A stretch of 64,000 nucleotides of DNA, taken from the NCBI RefSeq assembly GCF_006716815.1, contig NZ_VFPS01000001.1, forward strand, positions 620,001-684,000, in the 5' to 3' direction. Below are positions 38,159 through 47,905 of this stretch, in pieces (position 1 is the first letter of the stretch; each line of letters begins with the position of its first letter). Made by a program: the position numbers and the translations under genes. Source of the stretch: Microbacterium lacticum. GTDB lineage: Bacteria; Actinomycetota; Actinomycetes; Actinomycetales; Microbacteriaceae. The notes under the pieces were generated by a model that saw nothing but the letters and a program-made list of their open reading frames with translations, did no database searches and was not told where the DNA came from.

Positions 38159-39011
38159 CGCGCCCGGCACGCCCGGGGCGGAGGCATCCGTCCTCGAGGT
38201 ATGGGGTGACCCCATCGCGCACAGCCTTTCGCCGCGCCTACACGCCGCGGCGTATCGCGAGCTCGGCTGGGCGTGGCAGTACGGGCGTCGGCGGGTGGCG
38301 GCGGACGAGTTCGCCGCCGAGATCGCCGGGCTGGGCCTCGCCTACCGGGGGCTGTCGATCACGTTCCCACTGAAGGCCGAGGCGTTCGCCGCGGCGACGC
38401 GCCTCGACGAGACATCCGTGCTGACCGGTGCGGCGAACACGCTCGTTCTGCGCGGCGGGGAGCGGCTCGGATTCAACACTGACGTCGACGGCCTCGTCGC
38501 CGACCTGACCGAGCAGGGCGTGGCCGGTCTCGCCGAGGCGCGGATCGTCGGCGCGGGCGCGACCGCGACCTCCGCGCTCGTGGCCCTCGCGCGCCTGGGC
38601 GCCGACCGCGTCGAGGTGCTCGCCCGGCGACCCGAGGCGGCGGCGCCGCTCGTCGGCCTCGGTGAGCGTCTCGGTGTCGGGATCTCCGTCGCCACCCTGC
38701 TCGGGTCCGACGGGGGGCCGGTCCCGCTCACGCTCTCGACGCTGCCGGGCGGGGCGGAGCTCCCCGCCGACGCGGCGGCGCGCCTCGCGGGCGACGGCGG
38801 GCTGCTGTACGACGTCGTGTACGGCCACTGGCCGACGGTGCTCGCCGATGCGTGGCAGCGCGCGGGCGCCCCGGCGGTCGACGGGCGCGGGATGCTGCTC
38901 CAGCAGGCGGTGCGGCAGATCCGCGCGTTCGCGACCGGCGAGGTCACTGAACCGCTGCCGCGGGAGCAAGACGTCGTGGCCGTCATGCGCTCCGCGCTCA
39001 TGGAAGACTAG
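38139..39011 (+). CDS. aroE: Shikimate dehydrogenase
   Basis: 290 residues. Substrate site [20 protein letters not shown] (catalytic Lys), GAANTLV and FNTDVDGL (Asp); nucleotide-binding [12 protein letters not shown] departs from the usual GAGGTARA, so the cofactor preference may be altered. Reduces dehydroshikimate in the shikimate pathway. ATG 38139 overlaps mltG. Confidence 0.93.
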   Translation: MTATTADAPGTPGAEASVLEVWGDPIAHSLSPRLHAAAYRELGWAWQYGRRRVAADEFAAEIAGLGLAYRGLSITFPLKAEAFAAATRLDETSVLTGAANTLVLRGGERLGFNTDVDGLVADLTEQGVAGLAEARIVGAGATATSALVALARLGADRVEVLARRPEAAAPLVGLGERLGVGISVATLLGSDGGPVPLTLSTLPGGAELPADAAARLAGDGGLLYDVVYGHWPTVLADAWQRAGAPAVDGRGMLLQQAVRQIRAFATGEVTEPLPREQDVVAVMRSALMED

Positions 39012-39015
39012 AGGG

Positions 39016-40227
39016 ATGCTCCGCGTGCTCACGGCCGGCGAATCGCACGGCCCCGAACTCGTCGCCTTCATGGAGGGCCTGCCGGCCGGCGTGCCGATCT
39101 CGCGCGCCGCCATCCAGCAGGACCTCGCCCGCCGCAAGCTCGGCTACGGCCGCGGGTCGCGGATGAAGTTCGAAGAGGACGAGCTGACGATCTCGGCCGG
39201 TGTGCGCCACGGACTGTCGATCGGCAGCCCCATCGCGCTTCGCGTCGGCAACACCGAATGGCCCAAGTGGACCGAGGTGATGAGCGCCGAGCCCGTCGAG
39301 CTCACTGACCGCTCCCGCGGGCGGGGCGCTGCGCTCACCCGGCCTCGGCCGGGGCACGCCGACCTCGTCGGCATGCAGAAGTACGGATTCGACGAGGCGC
39401 GGCCGATCCTCGAGCGCGCGAGCGCCCGCGAGACGGCGGCCCGGGTCGCCCTCGGCGCGATCGCCCGGTCGTTCCTCGGCGAGCTGGGCATCCGCCTCGT
39501 GAGCCACACCCTCTCGATCGGACCGGTGCGGGTGCCCGACGGCGCCGCTCTGCCGACCCCCGACGACGTCGACGCACTGGATGCCGATCCGCTGCGCTGC
39601 TTCGACGCCGCGACCTCCGCGGCGATGGTCGCCGAAGTCGACGACGCGAAGAAGGACGGCGACACGCTCGGCGGGATCGTCGAGGTGCTGGCCTACGGCG
39701 TGCCGCCCGGGCTCGGATCACACGTGCAGTGGGACCGGCGGCTCGACGGGCGCCTCGCGCAGGCGCTGATGTCGATCCAGGCGATCAAGGGCGTCGAGGT
39801 CGGCGACGGCTTCGAGACCACCCGTCGCCGCGGCTCCGCCGCGCACGACGAGCTGTTCGCCGCGGACGGCGGCATCACCCGCGCCTCCGACCGCGCCGGC
39901 GGCACCGAGGGCGGCATGTCCACCGGCACCGTCTTGCGCGTGCGGGCGGGCATGAAGCCGATCGCGACCGTGCCGCACGCCCTCCGCACGATCGATGTCT
40001 CGACCGGCGAGGCGGCGACCGCGCACCACCAGCGCTCCGACGTGTGCGCGGTGCCCGCCGCGGGTGTCGTGGCCGAGGCGATGGTCGCGATCGTGCTCGC
40101 CGAGGCGGTGCTGGAGAAGTTCGGCGGCGATGCGCTTATCGAGACGCGCCGGAACCTCGAGAGCTTCCTCGCGGCCATTCCCGAGGAGCTGCAGACGGCG
40201 GCGGACAGCGACGCCGCGCTCGCATGA
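39016..40227 (+). CDS. aroC: Chorismate synthase
   Basis: 403 residues: [21 protein letters not shown] start, [37 protein letters not shown] and [16 protein letters not shown], all conserved. FMN-dependent last step to chorismate. GAGGG precedes the ATG. aroK overlaps its end. Confidence 0.96.
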   Translation: MLRVLTAGESHGPELVAFMEGLPAGVPISRAAIQQDLARRKLGYGRGSRMKFEEDELTISAGVRHGLSIGSPIALRVGNTEWPKWTEVMSAEPVELTDRSRGRGAALTRPRPGHADLVGMQKYGFDEARPILERASARETAARVALGAIARSFLGELGIRLVSHTLSIGPVRVPDGAALPTPDDVDALDADPLRCFDAATSAAMVAEVDDAKKDGDTLGGIVEVLAYGVPPGLGSHVQWDRRLDGRLAQALMSIQAIKGVEVGDGFETTRRRGSAAHDELFAADGGITRASDRAGGTEGGMSTGTVLRVRAGMKPIATVPHALRTIDVSTGEAATAHHQRSDVCAVPAAGVVAEAMVAIVLAEAVLEKFGGDALIETRRNLESFLAAIPEELQTAADSDAALA

Positions 40228-40760
40228 GCGCGCGGGCGATCGTGCTGATCGGCCCGATGGGGGCCGGCAAGACGAGCGTCGGGCGGCGGGTCGCTCGCGC
40301 GCTCGAGGTGCCCTTCGCGGACACCGACAAGATCGTCGCGCGCGACCACGGGCCGATCCCCGACCTGTTCGAACGGCACGGTGAAGAGCATTTCCGCGCG
40401 CTCGAACGCGACGCCGTGGCCGAGGCTCTCGGGCGGGGCGGCGTCGTCGCGCTCGGCGGCGGCGCCGTGCTCGATCTCGAGACCCGCGAGCGGCTGCGGG
40501 CGCACCGCGTCGTGCTGCTGACGGTGCAGCCGCACACCGTGGGATCGCGCATCGGCGGCGGGGGACGTCCGCTGCTCGCCGGCGAGGACCCCATCGCGCG
40601 CTGGACCCGCATCTACGAAGAGCGGCGCGGCGTCTACGAAGACGTCGCCGACTTCGCCCTCGACACCTCGACCGGACCCCTGTCCGACGTCGTCGCGACC
40701 ATCGTCGCCTGGGCGCGGGCCGAGGAGTCCGCCCCGGCATCCACGGAAGAGACCGCATGA
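40224..40760 (+). CDS. aroK: Shikimate kinase
   Basis: 178 residues: [19 protein letters not shown] (Walker A), [13 protein letters not shown] (shikimate-binding Asp), ALGGGAVL and GGGGRPLL lid. Overlaps aroC by 4 bases and aroB by 4 bases, so the three are translated together. Confidence 0.95.
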   Translation: MSARAIVLIGPMGAGKTSVGRRVARALEVPFADTDKIVARDHGPIPDLFERHGEEHFRALERDAVAEALGRGGVVALGGGAVLDLETRERLRAHRVVLLTVQPHTVGSRIGGGGRPLLAGEDPIARWTRIYEERRGVYEDVADFALDTSTGPLSDVVATIVAWARAEESAPASTEETA

Positions 40761-41878
40761 CCACTCCGACCCCCGCATCCACGCCTCCCGAGCAGTCCGG
40801 CGAGACCACCGTCATCTCCGTCGCCGGCGACCAGCCGTACGACATCACGATCGGCCGAGGCATCCTGCCGCTCGTGGGGGAGGCACTGCCCGAGGCATCC
40901 CGCAAGGTGCTCGTCGTGCACCCGCCGACCCTCGCCGCGCAGGCGGCGGAGCTGCGCACGCTGCTGCAGGAGTCGGGGGAGCGTCAGGTGTTGCTCGCTG
41001 AGATCCCCGACGCCGAGTCGGGCAAGCGCGTCGAGGTCGCCGCGTTCTGCTGGCAGGTGATGGGGCAGGCCGATTTCACGCGGACCGACGTCGTCGTCGG
41101 CTTCGGCGGGGGAGCGGTGACCGACCTCGCCGGTTTCGTCGCCGCCACGTGGCTGCGCGGCGTCGCCGTCGTGCAGGTGCCGACGACGGTGCTCGGCATG
41201 GTGGATGCCGCGGTCGGCGGCAAGACCGGCATCAACACGAACGAGGGCAAGAACCTCGTGGGGGCGTTCTGGCCGCCGCGCGCGGTGATCTGCGACCTCG
41301 CGCTGCTCGACACGCTGAGCCGCAACGAGCGGGTCGCCGGGTTCGCCGAGGTCGTGAAGGCCGGGTTCATCTGGTACCCCGAGATCCTCGATCTGATCGA
41401 GGCCGACCCCGAAGCCGCGGTCGACCCGCAGAGCGCCGCGTTCCGTCGGTGCATCGAGCTGGCGATCCAGATGAAGGCGCGCGTCGTCGGCGAGGACCTC
41501 CGCGAAGCGGGGTTGCGCGAGGTGTTGAACTACGGGCACACGCTCGGGCACGCGATCGAGCACGCCGAGCGCTATCAGTGGCGGCACGGTGCGGCCATCT
41601 ATGTCGGCATGATGTTCGCCGCGGAGCTCTCGCGTCTGGCTGGACGGCTCTCGGATGCCGCGGCGCAGCGCCACCGCGACATCCTGGAGCTGCTGGGGCT
41701 GCCGACGAGTTACCGCGCCGGGGCCTTCCGGCAGCTGCTCGCGACGATGCAGCGCGACAAGAAGACTCGCGGCTCGATGCTGCGCTTCATCGTGCTCGAC
41801 GAGATCGGCAAGCCGACGGTGCTGCAGGCGCCCGACGAGTCGCTGCTGTTCGCCGCGTATCAGGAAATCGCGGACTGA
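40757..41878 (+). CDS. aroB: 3-Dehydroquinate synthase
   Basis: 373 residues: VVGFGGGAVTDLAGFVAATWLRG (NAD site), PTTVLGMVDAAVGGKTGIN, and metal ligands in RVVGEDLREAGLREVLNYGHTLGHAIEH. Second shikimate-pathway step. The DHQ dehydratase aroQ lies separately at 44353. Confidence 0.96.
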   Translation: MTTPTPASTPPEQSGETTVISVAGDQPYDITIGRGILPLVGEALPEASRKVLVVHPPTLAAQAAELRTLLQESGERQVLLAEIPDAESGKRVEVAAFCWQVMGQADFTRTDVVVGFGGGAVTDLAGFVAATWLRGVAVVQVPTTVLGMVDAAVGGKTGINTNEGKNLVGAFWPPRAVICDLALLDTLSRNERVAGFAEVVKAGFIWYPEILDLIEADPEAAVDPQSAAFRRCIELAIQMKARVVGEDLREAGLREVLNYGHTLGHAIEHAERYQWRHGAAIYVGMMFAAELSRLAGRLSDAAAQRHRDILELLGLPTSYRAGAFRQLLATMQRDKKTRGSMLRFIVLDEIGKPTVLQAPDESLLFAAYQEIAD

Positions 41879-41927
41879 CGGGTCTGTTTGCGGGCGCTGG
41901 TGCGCGGGGTGTCTCGCTCATTGGTCG

Positions 41928-42080
41928 GTGCTCGTCGCGATCGCGGGGCTTCTTGACTTGGTCACCGGCGGCGCGGTCGCGATCGGCTTCACCGTGGCGG
42001 TGGTCGTGCTCCTCTTCGGGACCGTCGCGATCTCGTTGGTGAAGGCGAACCGCGCGGGCTCAGCTGTCGACCAGTCCTGA
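41928..42080 (+). CDS. Possible 50-aa two-helix membrane protein
   Basis: GTG-started frame with two hydrophobic helices (LVAIAGLLDLVTGGAVAIG; FTVAVVVLLFGTVAISLV) and a polar tail. No family recognised, no clear ribosome site; the strand and hydrophobic pattern are the only support. Confidence 0.35.
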   Translation: MLVAIAGLLDLVTGGAVAIGFTVAVVVLLFGTVAISLVKANRAGSAVDQS

Positions 42081-42145
42081 GGCCGCTCGTCGCTGGGCCT
42101 GCGCGACGCCCCTCGATGTCTGACCCCCTTCATACACTCGAAGAT

Positions 42146-43522
42146 ATGGACGAGTATTCGGGGTCGATGGGCAGCGACGCAGACGTCGCCGCTTTGGCGT
42201 CGATCGTGGGTGAGGTCGAGGGGGCGGCTGCGGTGGTGCGGGCCGGGCAGGTCGCGGAGGTGCGTGCGCTCGCGGCGGCGGGGCAACTCGCCGCGCGGCA
42301 GGCCGCCGGATCGCCGGCGGTGGTGCGCGCGCACGACATGGCGTTGCGGTCGGTGGCGGCCGAGCTCGGTGGGGTGTTGCGGGTGACGGATCGGACCGTG
42401 CAGTCCCGGATCGACGAGGCCCGCGACCTGGTCGAGCATTACCCGGCGACCCTCGTCGCCTGGGAGACCGGTCGGATCACGCGCGGACATGTCCGGGTGA
42501 TCACGGATGCGGGGTCGGTGCTGGTCGACGCGTCGCCCGAGCGGCGGGCCGAGTTCGAGGCTGCGGCGATCAGCCGGTGTGAGCGGGATACGCCGAATCG
42601 GGTGCGGTCGGAGGTGGAGATCCTCGCCGAGAGGTTCGCGGAGCGGTCGTTCACCGACCGGCACCGGGATGCGGCGGCGGAGCGGCGGGTGCGGGTCGTG
42701 CCCGGGGCGGCGGGCATGTCGGATCTGATCGCAACGCTGCCGACGGTGATCGCCGATGGGATCCTCGACCGGCTCACCCAGCAGGCGCAGATCATCGTCG
42801 ATGCGCGCGAGCCCGGGAACGCGGGCAGTGCGTTCGGCGCACGAGGTGCGGGTGACGCGGCCAGCGCGGGTGACGCCGAGCCTGATCGGCGTCGGATCGA
42901 TCAGGTCCGCGCCGACGTGTTCTCCGATCTGTTGCTTGCCGGGGCGCCGGCACTCGATCCCACCGCGTCGGGTGACGGGGAGGGGTCGCTGGGTGCGATT
43001 CGTGCGCAGGTGCAGGTCATCGTCCCCGCTCTCACTCTTCTCGGTGTCGATGACGGTCCGGCGGATCTGGTCGGCCGTTCCCCGATCGATGCGGAGACGG
43101 CGCGTTGCCTCGCGGGGGACACGCATTCGTGGGCGCGGGTTCTGACCGACCCGGTGGAGGGGACTGTGTTGGCGGTGGATCGGTATCGGACGCCGTGGCC
43201 GCAGCGCCGGTTCTTGCGGGCGCGGGATCAGCATTGCCGGTTCCCCGGGTGTCGGCGTGCGGCGATCCGGTGCGAGATCGACCACACCATCGACGCCGCC
43301 AAGGGCGGACCCACCGCGCTGTGGAACCTGGCACACCTGTGTCAGCGGCATCATTCGATGAAGCAGTTCACCCGCTGGAAGGTGAGGCAACTCCCCGGCG
43401 GGGTCCTCGAATGGACTTCACCCACCGGACGGATCTACCGCGAAGACGCCCCCGCACCACCCGTCTCGTTCACCCCGGCATCCATCGGCACCACCGCGGT
43501 CGACGAACCACCACCGTTCTGA
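42146..43522 (+). CDS. DUF222/HNH endonuclease-domain protein (intact)
   Basis: 458 residues: DUF222 helical region (about 20-330) with VVRAHDMALRSVAAELGGVLRV and ERRVRVVPGAAGMSDL, then an HNH domain RFPGCRRAAIRCEIDHTIDAA and ALWNLAHLCQRHHSMKQ. Members are abundant and multicopy in actinobacteria; activity unproven. ATG 42146 is chosen because TACACT (42133-42138) lies 7 bases upstream. A second, broken member surrounds the daptide-like cassette at 54-59 kb. Confidence 0.88.
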   Translation: MDEYSGSMGSDADVAALASIVGEVEGAAAVVRAGQVAEVRALAAAGQLAARQAAGSPAVVRAHDMALRSVAAELGGVLRVTDRTVQSRIDEARDLVEHYPATLVAWETGRITRGHVRVITDAGSVLVDASPERRAEFEAAAISRCERDTPNRVRSEVEILAERFAERSFTDRHRDAAAERRVRVVPGAAGMSDLIATLPTVIADGILDRLTQQAQIIVDAREPGNAGSAFGARGAGDAASAGDAEPDRRRIDQVRADVFSDLLLAGAPALDPTASGDGEGSLGAIRAQVQVIVPALTLLGVDDGPADLVGRSPIDAETARCLAGDTHSWARVLTDPVEGTVLAVDRYRTPWPQRRFLRARDQHCRFPGCRRAAIRCEIDHTIDAAKGGPTALWNLAHLCQRHHSMKQFTRWKVRQLPGGVLEWTSPTGRIYREDAPAPPVSFTPASIGTTAVDEPPPF

Positions 43523-43536
43523 CACTTCGCTCGATT

Positions 43537-43613
43537 CTCGGGTCGACTCGACTGACGGGCGAGCCCGGAGTGCAGCCGCGCCGAGTAGCGAGCGTTTGTC
43601 GATCTGACCCGAG
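43537..43613. repeat. Inverted repeat downstream of the DUF222 gene
   Basis: CTCGGGTC (43537-43544) and GACCCGAG (43606-43613) lie 61 bases apart, and both are flanked by matching CGCTC/GAGCG and GTCGA words. It could fold as a long hairpin or be a dispersed repeat; no coding role is seen. Confidence 0.4.
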
Positions 43614-43658
43614 GAGCGAGCCGGGGAGTTCAGGCGAGCCCGACGTTAGGGTTGGGCC

Positions 43659-43784
43659 GTGAGCAGCTATCCGCCCTGCCAGTTGATCGTCAACGAGCCG
43701 TGCGCCGCGGAGCATCACCGCGCGCGCACTCGGAACGCGAAGGGCATCGCCTCCCGCGCGCACGGCCGGAAGGCGCGGGCGTGA
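43659..43784 (+). CDS. 41-aa leaderless small protein coupled to the acetyltransferase
   Basis: GTG lies exactly 6 bases after TAGGGT (43647-43652). The product begins MSSYPPCQLIVNEPCAAEHH and is basic at its C-terminus (HGRKARA). Its TGA overlaps the GTG of the next gene (GTGA). No family recognised; it may be a real small protein or a translated leader. Confidence 0.45.
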   Translation: MSSYPPCQLIVNEPCAAEHHRARTRNAKGIASRAHGRKARA

Positions 43785-44356
43785 GCGACGGCCCGGTCGT
43801 GCGGCGCGTGCGCGTGCAGGAGTGGCGCGAGATCCGCGCACTTCGCCTCCAGGCACTCGCAGATCCCGTCGCGGAGATCGCGTTCCTGACGACCCTCGAG
43901 CAGGAGCGAGCCCGCACGGACGCGTTCTGGCAGGAGCGCGCCGCAGGCTCGGCGATCGGCGAGAACGCCGCGCAGTTCGTCGCGATTGCCGGGTCCGACT
44001 GGGTTGGCACGGCGGCCGTGCTGCTGCGCGAAGACGGCGATGCGGAGCCCGGCCGCCACGCGGAGAGCGCGGGTGAGATGCCCTCCGTGTGCGCCGGACG
44101 GGCCGACGTGGTTGCGGTCTACGTCCATCCTCGGCACCGCGGCGTGGGCATCCTCGATTCACTCTTCGAAGCCGCGGCGGAGTTCGCAGCGCTGCGCGGT
44201 GCATCGGCGCTCACCCTCGACGTCCACCCCGAGAACGAGCGCGCGCAACGCGCGTACCGACGCCTTGGCTTCGCGCCGACCGGCGTCACGGTCCCGAGTG
44301 CGATCGGGCGCCACATCGAGATGCGCCGCGCGCTCGACGCTAGGGTGGGCGCGTGA
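43781..44356 (+). CDS. GNAT-family N-acetyltransferase
   Basis: 191 residues from GTG 43781. RRVRVQEWREIRALRLQALAD start, acetyl-CoA loop VYVHPRHRGVGILDSLFEAA and LDVHPENERAQRAYRRLGFAPTG. Substrate unknown. Overlaps both the preceding small frame and aroQ by four bases, although aroQ also has its own -10. Confidence 0.88.
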   Translation: MSDGPVVRRVRVQEWREIRALRLQALADPVAEIAFLTTLEQERARTDAFWQERAAGSAIGENAAQFVAIAGSDWVGTAAVLLREDGDAEPGRHAESAGEMPSVCAGRADVVAVYVHPRHRGVGILDSLFEAAAEFAALRGASALTLDVHPENERAQRAYRRLGFAPTGVTVPSAIGRHIEMRRALDARVGA

Positions 44357-44811
44357 GCACTCCGCGCCGCCTGCTGCTCGTCAACGGGCCGAACCTGAAC
44401 CTCCTCGGCATCCGCGAACCCGAGATCTACGGCCACGAGACGCTCGCCGACGTCGAGCGGATCGTCACGGATGCCGCCGCCGCGCGCGGGGTCGAGGTCA
44501 CCGCCGTACAGAGCAACCACGAGGGCGTGCTCCTCGACGCGATCCACGACGCCCGCACCACGTGCGCGGGCATCGTCATCAACCCCGGCGGCCTCACCCA
44601 CACCTCGGTAGTGCTCCGCGACGCACTGGCCGGCGTCGCGCTGCCGGTCGCCGAAGTGCACATCTCCAACGTCGCCGAGCGCGAGAAGTTCCGTCACCAC
44701 TCCTACGTCGCCGACGTCGCGGTCGTGCACGTCACCGGCGAGGGCGTCGCCGGCTACGCCCGCGCGACCACCCTCCTCCTCGACGTCATCTCGGGCAGCG
44801 CCGAGGGCTGA
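44353..44811 (+). CDS. aroQ: 3-Dehydroquinate dehydratase, type II
   Basis: 152 residues: LLVNGPNLNLLGIREPEIYG (with the catalytic Tyr/Arg loop), SNHEGVLLDAIHDA, IVINPGGLTHTSVVLRDAL and EVHISNVAEREKFRHHSY. Completes the shikimate set with aroECKB. TAGGGT (44341-44346) 6 bases before the GTG suggests its own leaderless message. Confidence 0.95.
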   Translation: MSTPRRLLLVNGPNLNLLGIREPEIYGHETLADVERIVTDAAAARGVEVTAVQSNHEGVLLDAIHDARTTCAGIVINPGGLTHTSVVLRDALAGVALPVAEVHISNVAEREKFRHHSYVADVAVVHVTGEGVAGYARATTLLLDVISGSAEG

Positions 44812-44956
44812 TCGCTCAGAGCCCCACCCCGCCCGCCGCCCCGGCAACGCCGCGCCGCACCCCCGAAGCGCGCGCCATCGCCCTGCGCGTCGCACCGACC
44901 CGAGCCTTGCGCAAGGGAGTAACGGCCGCGCGCGGCGCGCGAGTACCGTCGCCGCC

Positions 44957-45233
44957 ATGCGCACTCGTCATTCCTCCGTCTCCGCACCCTTCGCCGCCCT
45001 GGCGGCCCTCGTCGTCACCCTGACCCTCGCCGCCTGCGCCTCCGGCACCGACACCCTCGCCGCTTCGTCGAGCGCGCCGCCCGCATCGTCGGCGTCCGCC
45101 TCGCCGGCGTCCGCCTCGCCGACGCACTCCGCCACGGCGTCACCGGCGCCCACCGAGATTCGCCACGCAGAACCCGCCATACGTCGCCACCTGGTACCGC
45201 GAATCCGATCTCAGCGCCGCCGTGATGCCCTGA
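44957..45233 (+). pseudogene. Small lipoprotein gene, probably frameshifted
   Basis: Starts with a clear lipoprotein signal (LAALVVTLTLAAC, Cys at residue 27) and a Ser/Ala/Pro repeat region. After about residue 67 the frame turns Arg-rich. A neighbouring frame (45159-45233) reads FATQNPPYVATWYRESDLSA then AVMP-stop, which looks like the true C-terminus. A one-base change in the repeats would explain this. TACCGT is 7 bases before the ATG. Confidence 0.5.
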
Positions 45234-45259
45234 CCGCGAGGCACCCAGAACAGACTGAG

Positions 45260-45296
45260 TGCGCTCAATAATGAGTACAATCATTATGTGAGCGCA
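45260..45296. promoter_or_regulatory. TetR operator overlapping its own promoter and start
   Basis: ATAATGA-GTACAA-TCATTAT (45268-45287) is a perfect inverted repeat, nested in TGCGCTCA / TGAGCGCA. The -10 TACAAT (45276-45281) is inside it and the GTG start follows 6 bases later. Binding would block transcription directly. Confidence 0.75.
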
Positions 45297-45974
45297 TCGA
45301 CTTCCCGGCGCGAGCGCAACATGGCCGACAAGAGTCGGCGCATCCTGAGCGCGGCCGCCGACCTGTTCGACGAGCACGGCTACGCCGGCGTCACCACTCA
45401 GCAGATCGCCGAGCGCGCCGACGTCGCCGCCGGCACGGTGTTCCGGTACGCCGACAGCAAGGCCGAACTGCTGCTCGCCGTGTTCAACGAGCGCATCGCG
45501 GCCGCCGTCGACGAGGGCGCGCGGACCGCGGCATCCTGCACCGACCCCGTCGACGCGGTCACAGCGCTCCTGGAGCCGCTCCTGCAGTCGGCCGCTCGCA
45601 CACCGGTTGACACGGCGATCTACCAGCGCGAGCTCCTGTTCGGCGACCGGGGCGCGAGCGGCATCGGCCGCTATCGCCGCGAGGGCCTGTGCGTCATCGA
45701 CGACCTCGAGGCGCGCATCGCCGAGGCCATCGAGCCGTACGCTGCCGGCGTCCCCGCTCGCGTCGCCGCGCGCTCGATCTTCGCAGCGACGCATATCTTC
45801 CTCGTCCAGCCGAGCCTCGGGCTCGGCCACGACGCCGCCGGACTGCGCGCGCAGATCGCGCAGATCATCGCCGGCGCGCGGACCGAGGCCCACACGCACG
45901 CGGCCACCCCGCCGCGACGGCACGAAAGTGAACACGAAGGCGGCACACCGCCAGTAGGAGAAGACCATGAGTGA
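45288..45974 (+). CDS. TetR-family transcriptional regulator
   Basis: 228 residues: N-terminal helix-turn-helix SRRILSAAADLFDEHGYAGV and TTQQIAERADVAAGTVFRYA, then a ligand-binding helical domain and a His/Pro-rich tail. It overlaps the 3-hydroxyacyl-CoA dehydrogenase by 8 bases, so it probably controls that gene and itself through the operator at its start; a fatty acyl-type ligand is a guess. Confidence 0.9.
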   Translation: MSASTSRRERNMADKSRRILSAAADLFDEHGYAGVTTQQIAERADVAAGTVFRYADSKAELLLAVFNERIAAAVDEGARTAASCTDPVDAVTALLEPLLQSAARTPVDTAIYQRELLFGDRGASGIGRYRREGLCVIDDLEARIAEAIEPYAAGVPARVAARSIFAATHIFLVQPSLGLGHDAAGLRAQIAQIIAGARTEAHTHAATPPRRHESEHEGGTPPVGEDHE

Positions 45975-46818
45975 CATCACCACCGTCGCCGTGCTCGGCA
46001 CGGGCGTTCTCGGCTCGCAGATCGCGTTCCAGACCGCCTACAACGGCTTCCCGGTGATCGCGTACGACATCGACGACGCGGCGCTCGACGCGGCGAAGGA
46101 GCGGTTCTCGCGGCTCGTCGCGACCTACCGGGTCGAGGTGCCGGGCGGGGCCCGCGGCCGCGCGGACGAGGCGCTGGCCCGCATCACCACCACCTCCGAT
46201 CTCGCCGAGGCCGCGCAGGCCGACCTCGTCATCGAGGCGATCCCGGAGATCGCCGACCTCAAGCGCTCGACCTACGAGAAGCTCGGAAAGCTCGCCCCCG
46301 AGCACACGATCTTCGCGACCAACTCGTCCACGCTCCTGCCGAGCGACCTGGCGGCCTCGACCGGCCGGCCCGACCGCTTCCTGGCGCTGCACTTCGCCAA
46401 CCGGGTGTGGAAGTTCAACACCGCCGAGATCATGGGCACCCCGGAGACCACGCCCGAGGTGTTCGACCAGGTCGTCCGCTTCGCCGGTGACATCGGCATG
46501 GTGCCGATCCCGATCCACAAGGAGAAGGCCGGCTACGTGCTCAACACCCTGCTCGTGCCGCTGCTGAACGAGGCGATGGGGCTCGCCGCCGGCGGCTACG
46601 CCGAGGTCGAGGACATCGACTGGACGTGGCGCATCGCGACCGGAGCGCCGCTCGGACCGTTCCAGATCCTCGACGTCATCGGACTGAACACCCCGTACAA
46701 CATCCTGACCCACGGCCCGGAGGGTGATCTCGAGATCGCCGCCTGGCTCAAGGAGAACTACATCGACAAGGGCAAGATGGGCGTCGCCACCGGCGAGGGC
46801 TTCTACTCCTACGCCTGA
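45967..46818 (+). CDS. 3-Hydroxyacyl-CoA dehydrogenase
   Basis: 283 residues: NAD-binding VAVLGTGVLGSQIAFQTA, LVIEAIPEIADLKRSTY, TNSSTLLPSDLA, ALHFANRVWKFNTAEIM (catalytic His) and the C-terminal domain GYVLNTLLVPLLNEAMGL. Family oxidises 3-hydroxyacyl-CoA, or makes 3-hydroxybutyryl-CoA, in fatty-acid metabolism. Confidence 0.9.
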   Translation: MSDITTVAVLGTGVLGSQIAFQTAYNGFPVIAYDIDDAALDAAKERFSRLVATYRVEVPGGARGRADEALARITTTSDLAEAAQADLVIEAIPEIADLKRSTYEKLGKLAPEHTIFATNSSTLLPSDLAASTGRPDRFLALHFANRVWKFNTAEIMGTPETTPEVFDQVVRFAGDIGMVPIPIHKEKAGYVLNTLLVPLLNEAMGLAAGGYAEVEDIDWTWRIATGAPLGPFQILDVIGLNTPYNILTHGPEGDLEIAAWLKENYIDKGKMGVATGEGFYSYA

Positions 46819-46915
46819 TCGGAGCGCGGTGCAGCGGGTGGGCTAAGATCTACTGTCGGCCGCCTGCCCGCGTGCACGCCGCCTCCTCGAACCTCACGAA
46901 CGGAACTCCACACTT

Positions 46916-47476
46916 ATGGCATCCACCGCAGACATCCGCAACGGCGTCGTCCTCTCCATCGACGGGCAGCTCTGGAGCGTCGTGGAGTTCCAGCACGTCA
47001 AGCCCGGCAAGGGCGGCGCGTTCGTGCGCACCAAGCTGAAGAACGTGCTCACCGGCAAGGTCGTCGACCGCACGTTCAACGCCGGCGCGAAGGTCGAGAT
47101 CGAGAACGTCGACCGCCGCGACTTCACCTACCTGTACAACGACGGCGACAGCTTCGTGTTCATGGACGTCGACAACTACGACCAGCTCTCGGTGGGCGCG
47201 GCGACCGTCGGCGACGCCGCGAACTTCCTGCTCGAAAACCAACAGGTGCAGATCGCGCTCAACAACGAGAACCCGCTCTACGTCGAGATGCCCGCCTCGG
47301 TCGTGCTCGAGATCACCTACACCGAGCCGGGCCTGCAGGGCGACCGCTCGTCGGCGGGCACGAAGCCGGCGACCGTCGAGACCGGTTACGAGATCCAGGT
47401 GCCGCTCTTCGTCGAGCAGGGCACGAAGGTCAAGGTCGACACCCGCACGGGCGACTACCTCGGCCGCGTCAACTGA
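46916..47476 (+). CDS. efp: Elongation factor P
   Basis: 186 residues with KOW-like N-terminal domain [20 protein letters not shown], where the loop lysine/hydroxylysine site is PGKGGA, and two OB domains ending [13 protein letters not shown]. Relieves stalling at polyproline. TAAGAT (46844-46849) is the likely -10. nusB follows after 18 bases. Confidence 0.95.
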   Translation: MASTADIRNGVVLSIDGQLWSVVEFQHVKPGKGGAFVRTKLKNVLTGKVVDRTFNAGAKVEIENVDRRDFTYLYNDGDSFVFMDVDNYDQLSVGAATVGDAANFLLENQQVQIALNNENPLYVEMPASVVLEITYTEPGLQGDRSSAGTKPATVETGYEIQVPLFVEQGTKVKVDTRTGDYLGRVN

Positions 47477-47494
47477 TCCGGGGCGCGATCACCC

Positions 47495-47905
47495 ATGAGT
47501 GCCCGTTCCAAGGCGCGCAAACGCGCCCTCGACATCCTCTACCAGTCGGACGTGCGCGGTGACGACCTCGCGGTGACACTCGCCGCCGAGGCGAAACGCG
47601 CCGCCGCCGAGCCCGCGCGCGAAGCCTCGTGGCTGTACGCGCGCGAGATCGTCGACGGCGTCATCGACGCGCGCGACGAGATCGACGAGCAGATCGTCAC
47701 GAACGCCCGCGACTGGAAGCTCGAGCGCATGCCCGCCGTCGACCGCGCGATCCTGCGGATCGGCGTGTGGGAGCTGCTGCACAACGACGAGGTGCCCACC
47801 GCGGTCGCGATCGACGAGGCGGTCGAACTCGCCAAGGAGTTCTCCACCGACGACTCGGGCTCGTTCGTGCACGGCGTGCTCGCCCGCATCGCCCGCGCCG
47901 GCTGA
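47495..47905 (+). CDS. nusB: Transcription antitermination protein NusB
   Basis: 136 residues: SARSKARKRALDILYQSD, helical core with WKLERMPAVDRAILRIGVWELLH and VAIDEAVELAKEFS, GSFVHGVLARIA. Acts in rRNA antitermination. Operon with efp. Confidence 0.95.
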   Translation: MSARSKARKRALDILYQSDVRGDDLAVTLAAEAKRAAAEPAREASWLYAREIVDGVIDARDEIDEQIVTNARDWKLERMPAVDRAILRIGVWELLHNDEVPTAVAIDEAVELAKEFSTDDSGSFVHGVLARIARAG

